The translations under genes and the position numbers were made by a program. From NCBI RefSeq assembly GCF_032362555.1, contig NC_083522.1, forward strand, positions 8,224,001-8,288,000: a DNA stretch of 64,000 nucleotides, given 5' to 3'. Shown one piece after another: positions 1 to 37,889 of the stretch. Source of the DNA: Amyelois transitella. Taxonomy: Eukaryota; Arthropoda; Insecta; Lepidoptera; Pyralidae. How positions within the stretch are numbered: the first letter of the stretch is position 1; every line of letters begins with the position of its first letter. The notes under the pieces were generated by a model that saw only the letters and a list, made by a program, of their open reading frames with translations, was not told the origin of the DNA and did not search any database.

Positions 1-1949
1 ACATTGAAACGAAATATCATAACGAAACATTAATAAAAAAACTTAATTTGATTGCACAACGAAGGTTCAGCTGTAAAAACAATATCTATTGATAACCATA
101 GCCATAAATCAGTTCCAATACCGAATTTACTACGCATCGGAATCGCCTCTAAAGCAGCTGTACCAACACCCAGTACTTACTTTTTTCACGGTTTTTTTCT
201 CACAAAAACATTCATTCTTTTTCTCGAGTGCCAGCCAGTTTCCATCTCCGTAACCAAGCTCAAAGGTAAGGGAATGCTCGGCCGCTTAGAAAACAGTTCA
301 CGCAACATTAAACTTTAAAATTTGAGCAATAACGGCCATAGAATAACTGAGCGCGGGCTAATTGTTGTTCGTGTAGTGTGCCGCAATTGCTTTTCAAATT
401 GGTACATTTTTTGTGTTCCACAATGGCCGTCGTTTTGTCGTTTATCGATTTCGCGTCGCGATTTATCGGATCCGATGCTTGAGCGAGCGATTGTGTTACG
501 CGTAAAAAATCGAGTGCTTTAATCGATGATTGAATTTTAACGTCTGATTCTTCGCTTTCAATTACTTTCGCGATAAGAATTGGTTCCTTAGTACGTAGTA
601 TTGGTTTTTAATATAACACTTCAATATGAAGTTAATGTCAGAAATAATTTGAGATTGTTATTATTACCTACATATGTATGTGATTGTCTATTAATAGCAA
701 TTTTAATTTTAATCACCTTTTTCATACATAAATCGAGAAATTTCATTTAATGTATGCCTTGCGGAACAGCTGTGCCAATATGCTTAAAATTTAATAATTA
801 CACGTTTATCACCTCCATAAAATATCAATCCACACTTCGGCAAAACTACATATATATACAAATACCATAGTTTAAAATATTAACCCACATCTTATTCATG
901 ACGAACAAGAATTTACACTAATACATTTGCCCTAATACATTTTGCCTTTCTAGAAATAGTTTTGTTAGATTTTCTTTATTTCGTGCCTTTCGTTTTAAAG
1001 GTTCTTAATACGGCCGTAATTTTTTTACTAATTATTTAGTGTGACGTTTTAGAGGAGATAAGGATTTTCGGAGGCAAGGGTGTTGAGAGACAATTTAAAA
1101 ATTCATAGGAAAACGACAATATTTATAAGACTAGTTTACAATTTTTAAGAGAGCGTGGGTTTAGCTGAAGACATGAGATCCAGCAAGTTGCCGCCTGAGG
1201 ATAGCGAGCTACTTGCTAAGCGCCGGAGTAGACCAAAAATGGAGATAGTCCAGGGAAGGTTACTGGTACAAATGTCCTATGCTGTGACCAAGTCATAAAC
1301 TTCCGACCCAGTCAAGTAACTGTAAGGTGTATTTTTTTAAAGTTTCACTTTTATTTGGTTGCGTTCTTGTCGACCCACTCATTAGTACACAGCAGATATA
1401 AAATGTGGTCATAAAGCTATAGTAAAATGCAATAGCCACAGGATATTATGGCCATAAATTCAGTTTTGACCCACTCTATAAATATGAGTGTTATTTTGTA
1501 AACTATAAAACGATATGGTCCAGTATTTACAAAATATTAAAAGGCTTTGCACCATTAAGTTTAATGAAAATATTATAGCTTTGGCAACTTGAGCCATATC
1601 CTGGAATAGATTAGTCCAGGAGCCTGAAGAGATAAAGAAATAGTAAATTCTGTAGTCCCAAGATGAGGCTTGATAACAACTGTTTTGCCGCGACTCATCC
1701 TATGGCAAATTTGCGCAAATGACAAAAAAGTGGAACAAAAATTATAAGAAAAAAACTTCATCGAAAAAAAGAACGCCACTTGTATAGCAGGCTAGAGGCA
1801 TTAGAGGTCAATAAAAAAAAGTGGTCGGCCAAATCCTGCACTCTGCTCTCGGACTAGATGGTTTAGCAACACTTACTGCAGACTTACATTTCTTTGAAAT
1901 ATATGACATTTTGGAATTAACGTTGGCTTGTTTCCATCTTTATTTTTTA
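1..1949. other. AT-rich non-coding stretch, nothing recognised
   Basis: AT-rich DNA with only short open frames that show no codon bias, family similarity or splice context. A moderately GC-rich patch at about 330-530 could be 5' untranslated or regulatory sequence, but nothing in it supports a gene. The missing N-terminal exon of the downstream ZSWIM gene, which should be GC-rich and end in phase 1, is not visible here. Confidence 0.5.
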
Positions 1950-2230
1950 CTAGCTGTGCCTGCGACTTCGTCCGCGTGGAATAGTTATTTTGGGCATCAT
2001 TGAAGCCCTCAAGGATGCTCCTTCCACGATTTTTTTCACATTTTCCATTATTTCTTCGCTCCTAATAGTTTAAAAGTTGCATCTAGACGTTATATAGCCT
2101 AAAGCCTTCCTCGATAAATGGTCTATTCAATACAAAAATAATCTTTCAAATCGAACCAGTAGATCTTGATATTAGCACATTAAAAAAACAAACAAACTCT
2201 TCAGTTTTATAATATTAGTATAGATAAATC
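1950..2230 (+). mobile_element. Helitron/Lep1-like non-autonomous element
   Basis: Begins with the lepidopteran repeat signature ctagctgtgcctgcgacttc followed by a ccgcgtggaatag block. Related copies lie at 24290-24480, 47288-47341 (reverse) and 63150-63330. No coding capacity. The Lep1/Helitron assignment rests on general similarity and is an inference. Confidence 0.6.
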
Positions 2231-2394
2231 TAAGTGCCTATTTAAACTAAAAAAATATTCTAATAGAATTATAACCAGAAATATGTACCTACAACATACA
2301 AAAGAAAAAGAAATGAAAATAAACTTGAAACGCCTGTGCAATACTGTCTTGCCGTCGTCTGGTCTTCCCATACTCCCTTAGTGGAGTCGGAATA

Positions 2395-2965
2395 GATTGG
2401 TGAGGGCTTTTGGCCCTCTTCAATGGCATCATCGCTGCCTACGACTGTAGGCAGGTCGATGGGGCGGCCGTGACGGCCTCGGTCTTCACGTCTTCATACA
2501 CTGGGAGTTCCCATCAGCGGCGGCGTCGTCACTGGTTGACGACGTCGGCCTCAAGGCAGCGAGGGGAGGGTTTCACCCGACGGCCCGGAGGGAGCGGAGT
2601 GGAGCGGATGCCGCGCAGGTGGCTGTGTGATGACGCGTCCGCCCTCTCGAATATCTAGGTTCTCCCACTTCAAGTCCCTGAGCATCGTCGAGTTCCTCAC
2701 GTAGCGCGGGGCTCCGACACCTGCTCTGAGACTTTGGTTCTCTTGGGCTCTGAGTCTTCTCCTGTTGGTCTCAGAGCAGAATGCGTACCACGCCGGGGCC
2801 GCGTACGTGAGACGGGATCTGACGTACGTTTGGTAGATCCCGAGCTTCTTCCTCAGGGGGAGGCTGGAAGAGAGAACTGCGTGAAGTCTCCCCCTGGCTG
2901 CCTTGGTCATGAAGCTTGCGCTCGCCTCCTGCCCCTTGTATACCCTGCCTCTGCTAGCCGCGTCG
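2395..2965 (-). mobile_element. Jockey-like non-LTR retrotransposon fragment (RT C-terminal part)
   Basis: On the minus strand about 120 codons read through the region that follows the reverse-transcriptase core in jockey/CR1-type LINEs. Key blocks are KARGRLHAVL-type, YVRSRLTYAAPAWYAFC, and GAPRYVRNSTMLRDLKWE. The frame loses family character toward its 3' side (plus-strand 2551-2640), and no other RT domain is present, so this is a truncated dead copy. It is more GC-rich than its surroundings, as expected for a relatively recent LINE insertion. Confidence 0.75.
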
Positions 2966-3329
2966 AGCGCGGCAACCGTTACGCAAAAATAATCCTTATA
3001 GCATGATTCAGTATTTACGCGCGATGGCTTGTTAGGGTATTTTATTTCATGTATAAGTTTGGTGTTTCTATACCGATTTCGATGATTCTTTTTTTATTGA
3101 ATAGGTACTTATATAAATTTTTAAGAATTATGAATGAGTGTGAGTGTTATTGGTATTATAAACATCAGAGTAAAGAAATATAATCAGAAATCTCCGAACT
3201 GCTAAGCTATTCGGAATTACACGTGTTATTGTGAGTCAACCATAAAAGATAGACTTATGCTGTCTTGGGATATTTTTTTAATAATTTTATGTAGTATATT
3301 TCCGTTATACATGGTTTTGCTGTATCTTT

Positions 3330-3690
3330 AACCATTAAGGCTGCACACGCGACGGAAGCTTAAAAAATCAAGTAACTTCTCCCGTTTTCCCAACATTTCC
3401 TTTCACTGCTCTTCTCCTAGTGATTGTAGCGTAATAAAAAGTATACTATAACCTGCTCAGGAGTATGAAGAATAACTGTACCAAGTTTCGTTAAAATCCG
3501 TCAAGTAGTTTTTGTTTCTATAAAGAACATACAGACAGACAGACAGACAGACAGACAGCCAAAAATTTTACTGATTGCATTTTTGGCATCAGTATCGAAC
3601 ACTTATCACCCCCTGATAGTTATTTTGAAAATATATTCCATGTACAGAATTGACCTCTCTACAGATTTATTATAAGTATAGATATTTGCC
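3330..3690 (+). mobile_element. Helitron-like non-autonomous repeat with CAGA microsatellite
   Basis: Contains the recurrent block 'aaatccgtcaagtagttttt' followed by a (CAGA)n run at about 3531-3556. Similar blocks recur in the other Lep1-like copies of the window. Boundaries are approximate. Confidence 0.45.
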
Positions 3691-4074
3691 AGTTTAGGGA
3701 CCAATATGAGTCTTTTTCTTCTCACATAAAGATAAAGGTGTACTTATTTGGCAACGTAGAATTCCCTATGCATGATAGATTTTCAATAATTTCAAATGCA
3801 AAAAGTTGTTTCAGCTATGTTCCATTCAAATATTTTATGGGTCACCGGAGAATTCATGGTGCTATTTTCGAAGAGGCATCTATATAGACAATTGAAGACC
3901 TTTACAATGATGATCTCGTGATAACTTTTGTTCCGGCTGTCAAATCATAGAATTGCAAAACACAAAACATAAACCATAGACATAGTTCTAGCTAGACTCC
4001 GCAACTGTGTATTAGCCAAAATTACCAAACTATGGCATAAACAATTAAATATAGAAAACTTTGAATTGAATTGA

Positions 4075-4283
4075 AATTGAAAAGTAGGTTTGAAGTAAGT
4101 TTGAAACTTGTGAAACGAAATACTAACTCAAACCTATATGTAATAATAAATACTTATATAGATACACATCTAAGACCTAGGCCAATCGCAGAAATAGTTT
4201 CTCATCATGCCCTTGCCGGTATTCGAACTCGGGACCCACTGTGTCAAAGACAACCGCACAACCGCCACGCCACAAAGACCGTC
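4075..4283 (-). mobile_element. Degenerate tRNA-derived SINE
   Basis: Reverse-oriented copy of the SINE that is better preserved at 25430-25673 and 51895-52126. It keeps a damaged B-box-like stretch (reverse complement of gtattcgaactcgggac) and the downstream 'catcatgccct' block. It is not a functional tRNA. Confidence 0.65.
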
Positions 4284-4584
4284 AAAAATCTTAATACGCT
4301 TTGGATTTCATACAAATAGTTATCATAGAAAATGACGGTATCTAGCTAAATTTTTTATCAGTGACATGAACAATATCAAAGATTCGCTGCGTGCAGTGTC
4401 GAAGTTCATTCAATTTAGATCATTGAGTACCAACTATAGCTATGATTCGTCATAGTTATCAGTTTCACTTTCCACTGTTATTAGAAGCATTATTTATATT
4501 TTAGGAATTTTGGTCGTAATCTTTGTAAGACCTTTAACATTGATTGACAGACATTGTTGTCTTTCAGAAGACTTATCATTTACA

Positions 4585-4955
4585 TTAATACATACAATAT
4601 AATCACGTCTATATCCCTTGCGGGGCTGACAGATGCAACAGTCTTGAAAAAACTGACAGACCACGTTCAGCTGTTTGTCTAAATTATAGAATTGAGATTC
4701 AAATAGTGACAGGTTGCTAGCCCATCGCCCTAAAATAAGAATCGCAAGTTTATTAGCCTATCACTTAGTTGCCTTTTACGACATCCATGGGAATGGCATA
4801 CATATAATCACGTCAATATCCCTAGCGGGGTAGACAGACCCACCAGTCTTGAAAAGACTGATAGGCCACGCTGAGCTGTTTGGCTTAGTGATAGAATTGT
4901 GATTCAAATAATGACAGGTCGCTTTCCCATCGCCTAAAAGAAGTATCCGACTACA
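4585..4955 (-). mobile_element. Two adjacent truncated copies of the (TATG)n-tailed SINE
   Basis: Two reverse copies (about 4585-4797 and 4798-4955) each begin with 'ataatcacgtc(t/a)atatccc' and a 'gcgggg(c/t)' block, the 3' end of the common SINE in this window. Both lack the 5' part. Confidence 0.75.
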
Positions 4956-5007
4956 TGTAACAGATAAAAAAAAGATAATATCAAATTTTCCATTTTAATT
5001 GTTCCAG

Positions 5008-29902
<24,895 letters not shown>

Positions 29903-30144
29903 ACCTTGCCTGATTTAAAATCGGTTTGAAAAATAATAACGTCAAATTTGAATTTCGGAACTGTCAGCTCTGACAAAAATAGGGCTGTCGATGTTAGTTT
30001 TTTGATTTTTTTTATCCCAGTATTTAAAAAACGTTGTTTTGTTTTTATTTTTCGTTTAAAACACAGAAATGTACCTACAATGCGATTGTTTTGTTTCAGT
30101 TTTTTAAATTGATTTTTGTTAACACAGTGCAATACAAAACTGTA

Positions 30145-30324
30145 AATAAATTAATTATATTGGATTATAGTTGTAAAATATGGCGGCACTCACTGACATG
30201 GAACATAGGATTCGAAAAAATTACCAGTACCTACGGTAAACGTTATTACCTCATGTATGGTACACAATGTGTACCTTTCGTGTACCAATCCAGTCTATTC
30301 TAAGTATTATTTTTATTTAATAAA
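30145..30324 (+). terminator. Candidate polyadenylation signals of the ZSWIM gene
   Basis: AATAAA hexamers at 30145-30150 and 30319-30324, 240-420 bp after the stop codon. No transcript data are available to choose between them. Confidence 0.4.
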
Positions 30325-30329
30325 ACTAC

Positions 30330-33200
30330 TTTAACTGACCTCGTAAATGTCATTTTATATTGTAAGTAATAAATATTGTAATGATCTCAATGATTCCATT
30401 TGTGTAAATAGTTATAGGGTTATGTAAATATAGCGCAATGTAAGTAAATTTAGAACTGAGGTATAGCTGTCATAAGTAGGCATCTTGCGTTTTGTGTCCG
30501 CAATATAAAAATTTTATAAATAATAAGCGACCGATTCATTTGTGAATACAAAACGCGATTTAATGTAGACAAATAGTAAACGCCAATCTTATAGCGTCCA
30601 ATAGCAATGGATATCATTAAAATGAAACGATACAACACCAAAGAAATATTATAAGTCCAAGTGTGAGATAAACGATGCCATCATTGTTTCAGTATTCTTG
30701 AGTATTCAATATATATATATGTATATATCTAGTTGAATATGTTTTAACTGTTTTTAGTTGATTAACTGTTCCAATGACTTTTGTTGAACTTTTTTAAACC
30801 CATCCATCCATATTAAATAAATCGTATATATTTTTAATTTCAGAATAGTAATTATAAAACCCATTTAAGTTCTCAAATAGGTGTTAAATTTTAACAAGAA
30901 GTGCATTTATAAAGATAGAAAATGTATTTAATATAAAGGGTGATGTTTGGATAGTGTTCAAAGATTAGGGTTGAAGGAGCGAAGTGAAGTGTAATTTATA
31001 AGCTTATGTGAAGGACTTTTGTACTTTTTGTGGTGTGTGGGAGGGTTGTGCTAACGCAAATTATATATGTCTGCATTATTACTGAAAAGTAAACTAATTT
31101 CATTTAATAATTTTTAAAATACATTAAATAACTATAAAAACCAACAATTGCCAACCCTGTGATGTGTCAAATCAGAATCAAAACTATGAAAATGCAAAAT
31201 TGAGAATAGGCTGAGTTGAGTTTTTCTAACTATAATAATATAATATCTTTTTCACGATTGGTCCTAAAAGATAATTATTTACTTTGGTCTTAAACTTGAG
31301 TGACTTCTTCGCTACGTTCGCTCGCTTATGATATATAAGTTTATCTTGTTACCACAACATTAGCAAGCAAGAGAAGCGAGCGGTCAATTAAGTTTAAAAC
31401 GAAATTAAATAATACCTCTTTTACCCAATCGCGAATTGAAACAATCGCATACCAATGATTCCTAGGTATTCTTTTTAAGTTTATTATTCTGTCTTCAAAT
31501 ACGAGCACACATTTTTCTCAGCGATTTCTAGGTTTCCATTCAGGAAGTTGGGATATACATATTTTATGTAGAGTGATGCCACATTCCGGGCAGAAGGTGA
31601 AGTTTATAATCTAAGACTTATCATTACCTTTTCCTACTTTTCAACTAACAGACTGTCAATTCTAAGTTCTGCTCGGAATATTTCTCATCTGATTTTCTCA
31701 TTGATGTCAACAAAACGAAACAATAGCTTTTTATTTTACTAGCGAAAGGATCAAATCATTGAATTATGCGATCTTATTCTTTTAGAAAAAAATAGGCATA
31801 GGTTGGGGAAAGTAAACTTGGCAAGTCAACATATAACTTTATGCAATGTAAATAATAAAGGGATTGTTTAATCAAAGCACTGAAATATAGGTAATTCATT
31901 TTATAATAAAAACAATTATAATTTAATATTATTAAGAAATGTTGACGATATGAAAACAATAGTTATCCTTAAATTAAATAATACCCGAAATTTAAGTTGA
32001 TCGGAATTAAATTTCCATATTATTCACCTATTTTCGCCTCTAAAGTCCAAGTTACATTCCGGGTACTTATTCATTGTACAATGCTTTCTACGTGATGTAG
32101 GAACAGACTGAAGTTCTTGCTTAGTTAAAGTCTAGGTAAACGAATTTTGTCTGTGTTTAGTCTAGGGCATAGTAAACTATGTACAATTTTTTTATATGCA
32201 TTGATTTCTAAGCAAATATGAAGCAATAATTTTAGCCTTCCGCCGGTCTGTTTTTATTATGAGTGTTGCATTAAAGTAAATATTTTTTTAAACTAAGAGG
32301 TACTTATTTAAATTCAATACTATAACATAAAATTATAGAGATGATTATGAATATTACACACTTACTTACCTGTGTGTCGTACGTCACAATAATTTTCTAC
32401 CATATTTTTCTCTATTCTTGCCTCGAACCTTATAAGAAGAACCTAGCTAATGTTTTTCTTATATTGGACATCATCTTTATATTTTTATGATTATGTGATT
32501 CTTTGTAATGAAAATTGTATGTAGTTAAAATTGCAATGACTTGCCAATTTGTAATTCAAAGCAAATAAATATTTGACCTCAAGTGCCTTCAGGCAAGTCC
32601 ACTTTGGCGTCAGACCGGCAGTACCCTGTTTTATTCTTGTTTCTATTTGTTTTTTATTTCATACTCTATTCAATCAGTGTATGATGTCATTTGTGTTGTA
32701 CGTAAAACGTGGACACCCTTCAGTGCTGGTATTACGATGGTGATAATTTCAATATAAATAATTAAAAACTAACCTTGTCTTTAATTGAAAAAAAAATGTT
32801 TCAACCCTAATTCCGAAAACGTGAACTTTATAGTTCACTTCTTGAGCTAAATATTGGGGATTTGAAAGCGAAATATTTGGGGGCGATGGATTAGTAGAAA
32901 GCCACAGCAAAGAACGATCAGTCTGCGAGACTGTTGGGTTTGTCTACCCCGTAAGGGATAAAGACGTGATTATTTGTCGGTATGTATGTATTTTTCAACA
33001 AGAATTAAGTTTTATGATAGTAAGTCCTCTATTTTATTTAGATACCGAAAGAAATGGCATAGAAATAGGTTTGAAACGAGATATGATTAGAAATAAATGA
33101 GCAGGATGATAGCAAAATAATAAGTCTATTCCACGTAAGTTGGTATAAAGATAGAAAATCGAGTAAGTCTTATACAATTTAACGAGTTTTTATCAAAGGT
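30330..33200. other. AT-rich intergenic region
   Basis: No supported exon. It holds short AT microsatellites (about 30705-30730), Lep1-like scraps and a SINE 3' scrap at 32915-32990 ('gtctaccccgtaagggataa'). A small inverted repeat occurs at 33214-33256 ('cccaaaagttat' against 'taacttttggg'). Confidence 0.5.
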
Positions 33201-33909
33201 AAATATACAAAATACCCAAAAGTTATATCATTATATATCCCAGGTAACTTTTGGGCATGGAGGACATGTGAGGTAAAAGTGTTTGGTGTCTTTTCTTTCT
33301 TTTCTATATATGGCATACACCGGATTTAATTGGCTGTGTGCTGTGTACACTTTGTGTGCACTTTTGTCATTAACAGCTGTCATTAAATTGCTTTCCATCT
33401 TTTCAATCAAATTTCTTAAAGTTGACAGTGACATTTTGATTATTTATATTTTGGTGCTGTGTTTTGTTTACCACAGAAAATATTTTATGTATAAAAGTAT
33501 TTAATTTAACTATTATCATCAAGGTTTTTTGAAAATAAAAAACTTTATTTCATTTATTAATGATTCCACGACATTTCTTGCTCCGTCAATATAGTTCCTC
33601 ATTCATAAAATCGCACCATGTTAAATCGGGTAAGAAAATCACAGTTAGCCGCATGGGTTCCCTTATTGTAAGACAGACTGGGAATTCTTGTCTAAACCCT
33701 GCCTTACTACCCAGTCTAGGATCATGGTCACACAAACCCCGGGCTTCTTTTCGCCAGGAAAAAGAAAATAAGTTTTTGTTCTGGCTGAATTAAAAATTTA
33801 TTTCTGAACAAACAAGCACAGAATAAATAGCAGATCCATCCTATCATACTTATTGATTAATTAAAGAGAAAACATTCAAACTAATCCTACACCAGTTGGC
33901 TGGTGACAG

Positions 33910-36900
33910 GCGCCGAGGAGTTGGCTGTCTTCACCGCTGGGAATCAATGTGCTGCTAGCATTATGTGGAAATAAAGGACCTGCTACAGATAAGTATATGC
34001 AAGTGGGTTGAATAGATCGTAGTAAAATTATCTAAGAAACATCAAAGATAATTGGAGGTAGCTCCATATGTGTAAAATCACATCTGTTCTGCCTTCCATA
34101 ATCATATTTGAATTTATGGCTATTTTCAATTTGTTTTTGGATAATTACTTATTGTTTTCTTTTTCTAATTGCAAAAACTACATGTTTATGCTGCTCTGTC
34201 AATAAGAAAAGCTGCAGCTAAAAGTTTGGAACTGGGAATATCCTGTGAGATATAATATATTTGTTACCATTCATTACTAATCATGAATGAAATATTGCCA
34301 ATTTTTTTTTTATATTTTGTGCAATTCTTATTAATCTAGCTAGGATAATATTATTTTTCAGATCTACTCAAATTTGAAATGCAACAGTGTAGTTACTATT
34401 AAGAATAAGATACTTATATCACAAGACGTAAATATGGAAAACATCCCAAAATTGGAAGATACAGAAATACAGCAAATTAATTTCAAAAATGAAGATTTCA
34501 GGAAATTGATTCTGTTTTGGGTAAGCAACCATTTTTTAAACATTCTTCATATTAAAAATATCTTGTAATATTATTAATGAACATTCCTACTCAAATCATC
34601 AAACTGTCACTTGGTTTGATCCCTAGTCTGGTTATGATGACCGCTTTTTCTGATTTGTCTTTGTTTCATACATATAGTCACGTCTATATTCCTTGCGGGG
34701 TAGACAGAGCCAACGGACTATTGATGCCGGGAACCACACAGCACACCTAACCTGAATACATTAATACTCATATAATAGATGTATTACTGAACAAATACCT
34801 GATTGTTCTATTTTTTTCAGGCAAATCAGCAGGCAGAATGTAAGGAAAATATTGATACATATTTAACATCAAAAAATAAGAATCTATTTCTTAATACATG
34901 CACACTCAAGGTAAGTTACTTATCATGCGTGATGTCACCTGTTTACTTTTGTAAACCTAGTAAGTTTACTATTACTAGACAAAGAAGACTTCTGATTTCT
35001 TTTGATTTTAAAAATAGTTTTCAGTTAATGCCAAGACAACAAAAAGCTGTAGCTGTAGCTGCTGTAGCTTTGCAGCATCAATAAATACAAATTTATTATT
35101 ACAAATCATATCTTATTGGAGGATATGTATTTTGTGTACAATAAAATTTCAGGGAAAATGGAAATCCACGGTAGACGGCAAGACCCCGGAGATGAAAATC
35201 TACAACTCCTTTAACTACACCCAAGATATCAAATATGAAGCCAGGGTATGTATTAATTGCATAAGATTTCTTTTAGGTACTTAATCAACTGTACCGTGTG
35301 GTTCCCGGCACCATTACAAAAAAGAATAGGACCACTCCATCTCTTTCCCATGGATGTCGTAAAAGGCGACTAAGGGATAGGCTTACAAAACTTGGGATTG
35401 TTTTTAGGCGATGGACTAACAACCTATCACTATTTGAATCCCAATTCTATCATTAAGCCAAATAGCTGAACATGGCCATTCAGTCTTTTCAAGCTTGTTG
35501 GCTCTGTCTACCCCGCAAGGGATATAGACGTGACCATATGTTTGTATGTATGTGCTTAATTAACTTCTTAGTATCTGCCCACTTAGCATGGCACGCCCGC
35601 CGGCTTTTTTTATAGCGCGCAAAACAATCGCTGTTTCGTCGTTTCGTCGGCGATAAAAACGGCGTCCAAAGCGTCCATGCTGCGGGGGCTGGTTGACCGA
35701 GCGGTGCTTAGGTGGATGTCAGAAAAACCATTAAATAGTAAAAATCCTACTAATATTATGAATGCGAAAGTTTGTGAGTGTGTCAGTATGGATATTTGTT
35801 ACTCTTTCACGCAAAAATTACTGAACCGATTACGATGAAATTTGGTATGTAGGTATTTGAATCTCAATTCTATCATTAAGCCGAACAGCAGAACGTGGCC
35901 TTTCAATCTTTTCGAGACTTTTGGCATTTTAAAAATCGGACTTCAGTATGACAGTCTTACGTGATTATATCCTACTAATATTATAAATGCGAAAGTTTGT
36001 GAGTATGTCAAGATGTCAGTATGGATGTTCGTTACTCTTTCACGCAAACACAACTGAACCGATTACGGTGAAATTGTGGTATGTAAGTAGCTGAAGACCC
36101 AGAATAACATTTAGGCTACTTTCTATCCCGGAGTCCCTGCGGAATTGATAGGGTTTCCATGCGGACGAAGTCGCGGGCGGCCTCTAGTGTAGGTTTTTAT
36201 AAGGTAAAAGATTAACTCCTTTTTTTTCAGCTTCTAGAACTCCCCCTGCATGATGATGACATGAAACTAGTGTTAACAGTGCCGAACGAGCACGACACGC
36301 TATCTACCTTAGTCGCCACTCTAGCTAACAACGGGCTAGGGGAAGCCATCAACAGTATAAGACCATTGTTCACAGCATGTACAGTACTCACCGCGCCTGA
36401 TGTAAAATTTAATTCCGAATTGGTAAGTGAAATAATTACTCACTTGCCGTGTGGCACACTTAAGAATTGAATTGAAGTCGTAAAAGGCGACTAAGGGATA
36501 GGCTAATAAACTTGGCATTCTTCTTGTAAGCAATGTGCTGGCAACTTGTCACTATTTGAATCTCAATTCCATCGTTTAGCGATACAGCTGAACGTGGCCT
36601 TTCAGTCTTTTCGAGACTGTTGGATCTGTCTACCCCGCAAGGGATATAGACGAGACTGTTTGTATGTATTTACTTGTTTTGTGGTGGTACACTTTATGTT
36701 TTTCCTAAGGTAATGTATAAAATCAATTTCACTGTTAAACCAGCCAACTGAACGTAGCCTCCGTGTTTTTCGAGACTGTTCTCTGTCTAGACGGTAAGTT
36801 ATTAAGACGTGATTTATTTAAGTATGTATTTTTATTTATATATACCGTTTTATTTTCTTCGCAGAGAACTACTATTGACGATTCTAAAGCAACAATTCAA

Positions 36901-37465
36901 TATGGCGACATTGATATAAACGAAAATGGTGTTTCTGCTAAAGTTCTAACATGTAAGTTGATGGCAAAAATATTATTTATAAAATAGTTAATCGATATTG
37001 CTTTTCTATAGTTTAATTAATTTTGTTAATTGTAAAGATTTAAAGTAGTAAAATTAGTTCATTCATTTATTCATATAATAACGGCTATATCCATTGTGGG
37101 GTAGACAGAGCCAACAGTCAGTTCAGCTGTCAGGCTTAACGATAGAATTAAGATTCAAATAGTGACTGGTTGCTAGTTTATCGCCTACAAGAGGAATCCA
37201 AAGTTTATAAGCCCATAGTCATAATTATCAAATAAGTTATAAATGTCGGGTCAGCCGCTCCAAATTCCTTTTTTTATGACATTTTTTTTGTTTTGCCAGA
37301 CGAAAATTTGTTTCAATCTTTATATATATTTCTCTAGGTCTGTTCACGCCCAATAATGGAATTAATCCATCGCATTATACAGAGGAACAGACGCAGCCAT
37401 CTTATTTCTTCGCTGTAACGTTCAAGGGCACAGCAATACTTACAGGGAATTTCATACCTTCATAG
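33910..37465 (+). CDS. Serpin-like protein, start unresolved, atypical hinge
   Basis: Well-supported exons are 34362-34520, 34821-34910, 35153-35245, 36231-36422, 36865-36952 and 37338-37465 (stop 37463-37465), together 249 residues. An upstream candidate exon at 33910-33992 encodes SSPLGINVLLALCGNKG, the conserved N-terminal serpin block. A possible small exon lies near 34208-34245, but its phases do not join cleanly with 34362, so either an exon was missed or the gene is damaged. Serpin landmarks in order: NTCTLKGKWKS (strand 3A/4C turn region), LLELPLHDDDMKLVLTVPN (s2B/s3B region) and the terminal YFFAVTFKGTAILTGNF. The hinge reads ENGVSAKVLTC. The E-x-G start is kept, but the run of small residues needed for loop insertion is replaced by Lys, Val and Leu, which argues for a non-inhibitory serpin. 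No signal peptide was located. A polyadenylation hexamer lies at 37499. Confidence 0.78.
34672..34745 (-). mobile_element. (TATG)n-tailed SINE with large internal deletion
   Basis: 'gtcacgtctatattccttgc' joins directly to 'gatgccgggaaccacacagc', leaving only the two ends of the element. Confidence 0.7.
35293..35557 (+). mobile_element. (TATG)n-tailed SINE, full length
   Basis: 'accgtgtggttcccggcacc' to 'gacgtgaccatatgtttgta', in the serpin intron after exon 35153-35245. Confidence 0.8.
35745..36187 (-). mobile_element. Two reverse Helitron/Lep1-like copies around a SINE scrap
   Basis: Copy A (35745-35860) is truncated. A SINE fragment follows (35860-35930, 'ctcaattctatcattaagcc'), then a nearly complete copy B (35967-36187, ending 'tcgcgggcggcctctagt'). 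All lie in the serpin intron before exon 36231. Confidence 0.65.
36475..36825 (+). mobile_element. Two 5'-truncated (TATG)n-tailed SINE copies
   Basis: Fragments from 'gtcgtaaaaggcgactaagg' to 'gatatagacgagactgtttg', and a degraded second tail ending 'attaagacgtgatttattta', directly before the serpin exon at 36865. A reverse fragment also lies at 37065-37220. Confidence 0.6.
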
Positions 37466-37889
37466 TGACTTCCAAATTCGTTATTTTAAGTATGTGTAAA
37501 TAAAATACTAATAGTGTCTTGCCTTTTTGTGATATAAATGCCTACAAACTAGGTTAACAAAATAAATTTACAAAGTTTTAAAGATACAAACTGTATTATT
37601 AGGCACAAGAAGTATAAGATACATTGTACTGATGCTATGACTTGTTATTGTTGGACGACGAGAAACGAAAACCTCATCTAATATAGAATCCACGGTCAAA
37701 GGCATACCCGGGGCTCCTCTTCGGAAAGGCGAGGATGCAACCGGGACTAAAGCCAGTAGGAAGAAGACGAGAGACGAAAACATAGTCTGCAGAAGTCGTA
37801 CACAGATTGTGACGTCTACTGTGAATTCTACACCACAAAGTTTGTAACAAAACAATTTGCGAAGAGTGCATATAAACCGAGAATAACAC

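Noticed and set aside
1171-1298. Possible first exon of the ZSWIM gene (MRSSKLPPEDSELLAKRRSRP)
   Set aside because: It does not resemble the family N-terminus (no counterpart of the SERESICMYSS-type block), has no suitable phase-1 donor and is not GC-rich like other exons.
33560-33793. 77-codon open frame with a mitochondrial-presequence look (MIPRHFLLRQYSSS), upstream of the serpin
   Set aside because: It ends in repeat-like sequence, and its possible donor phase does not match the first serpin exon. Too little evidence.
35600-35700. GC-rich segment with 'gcgataaaaacggcgtc', resembling 13500-13570 in reverse
   Set aside because: Probably a shared piece of another interspersed repeat. Only two partial copies are seen, so no family or boundary could be defined.
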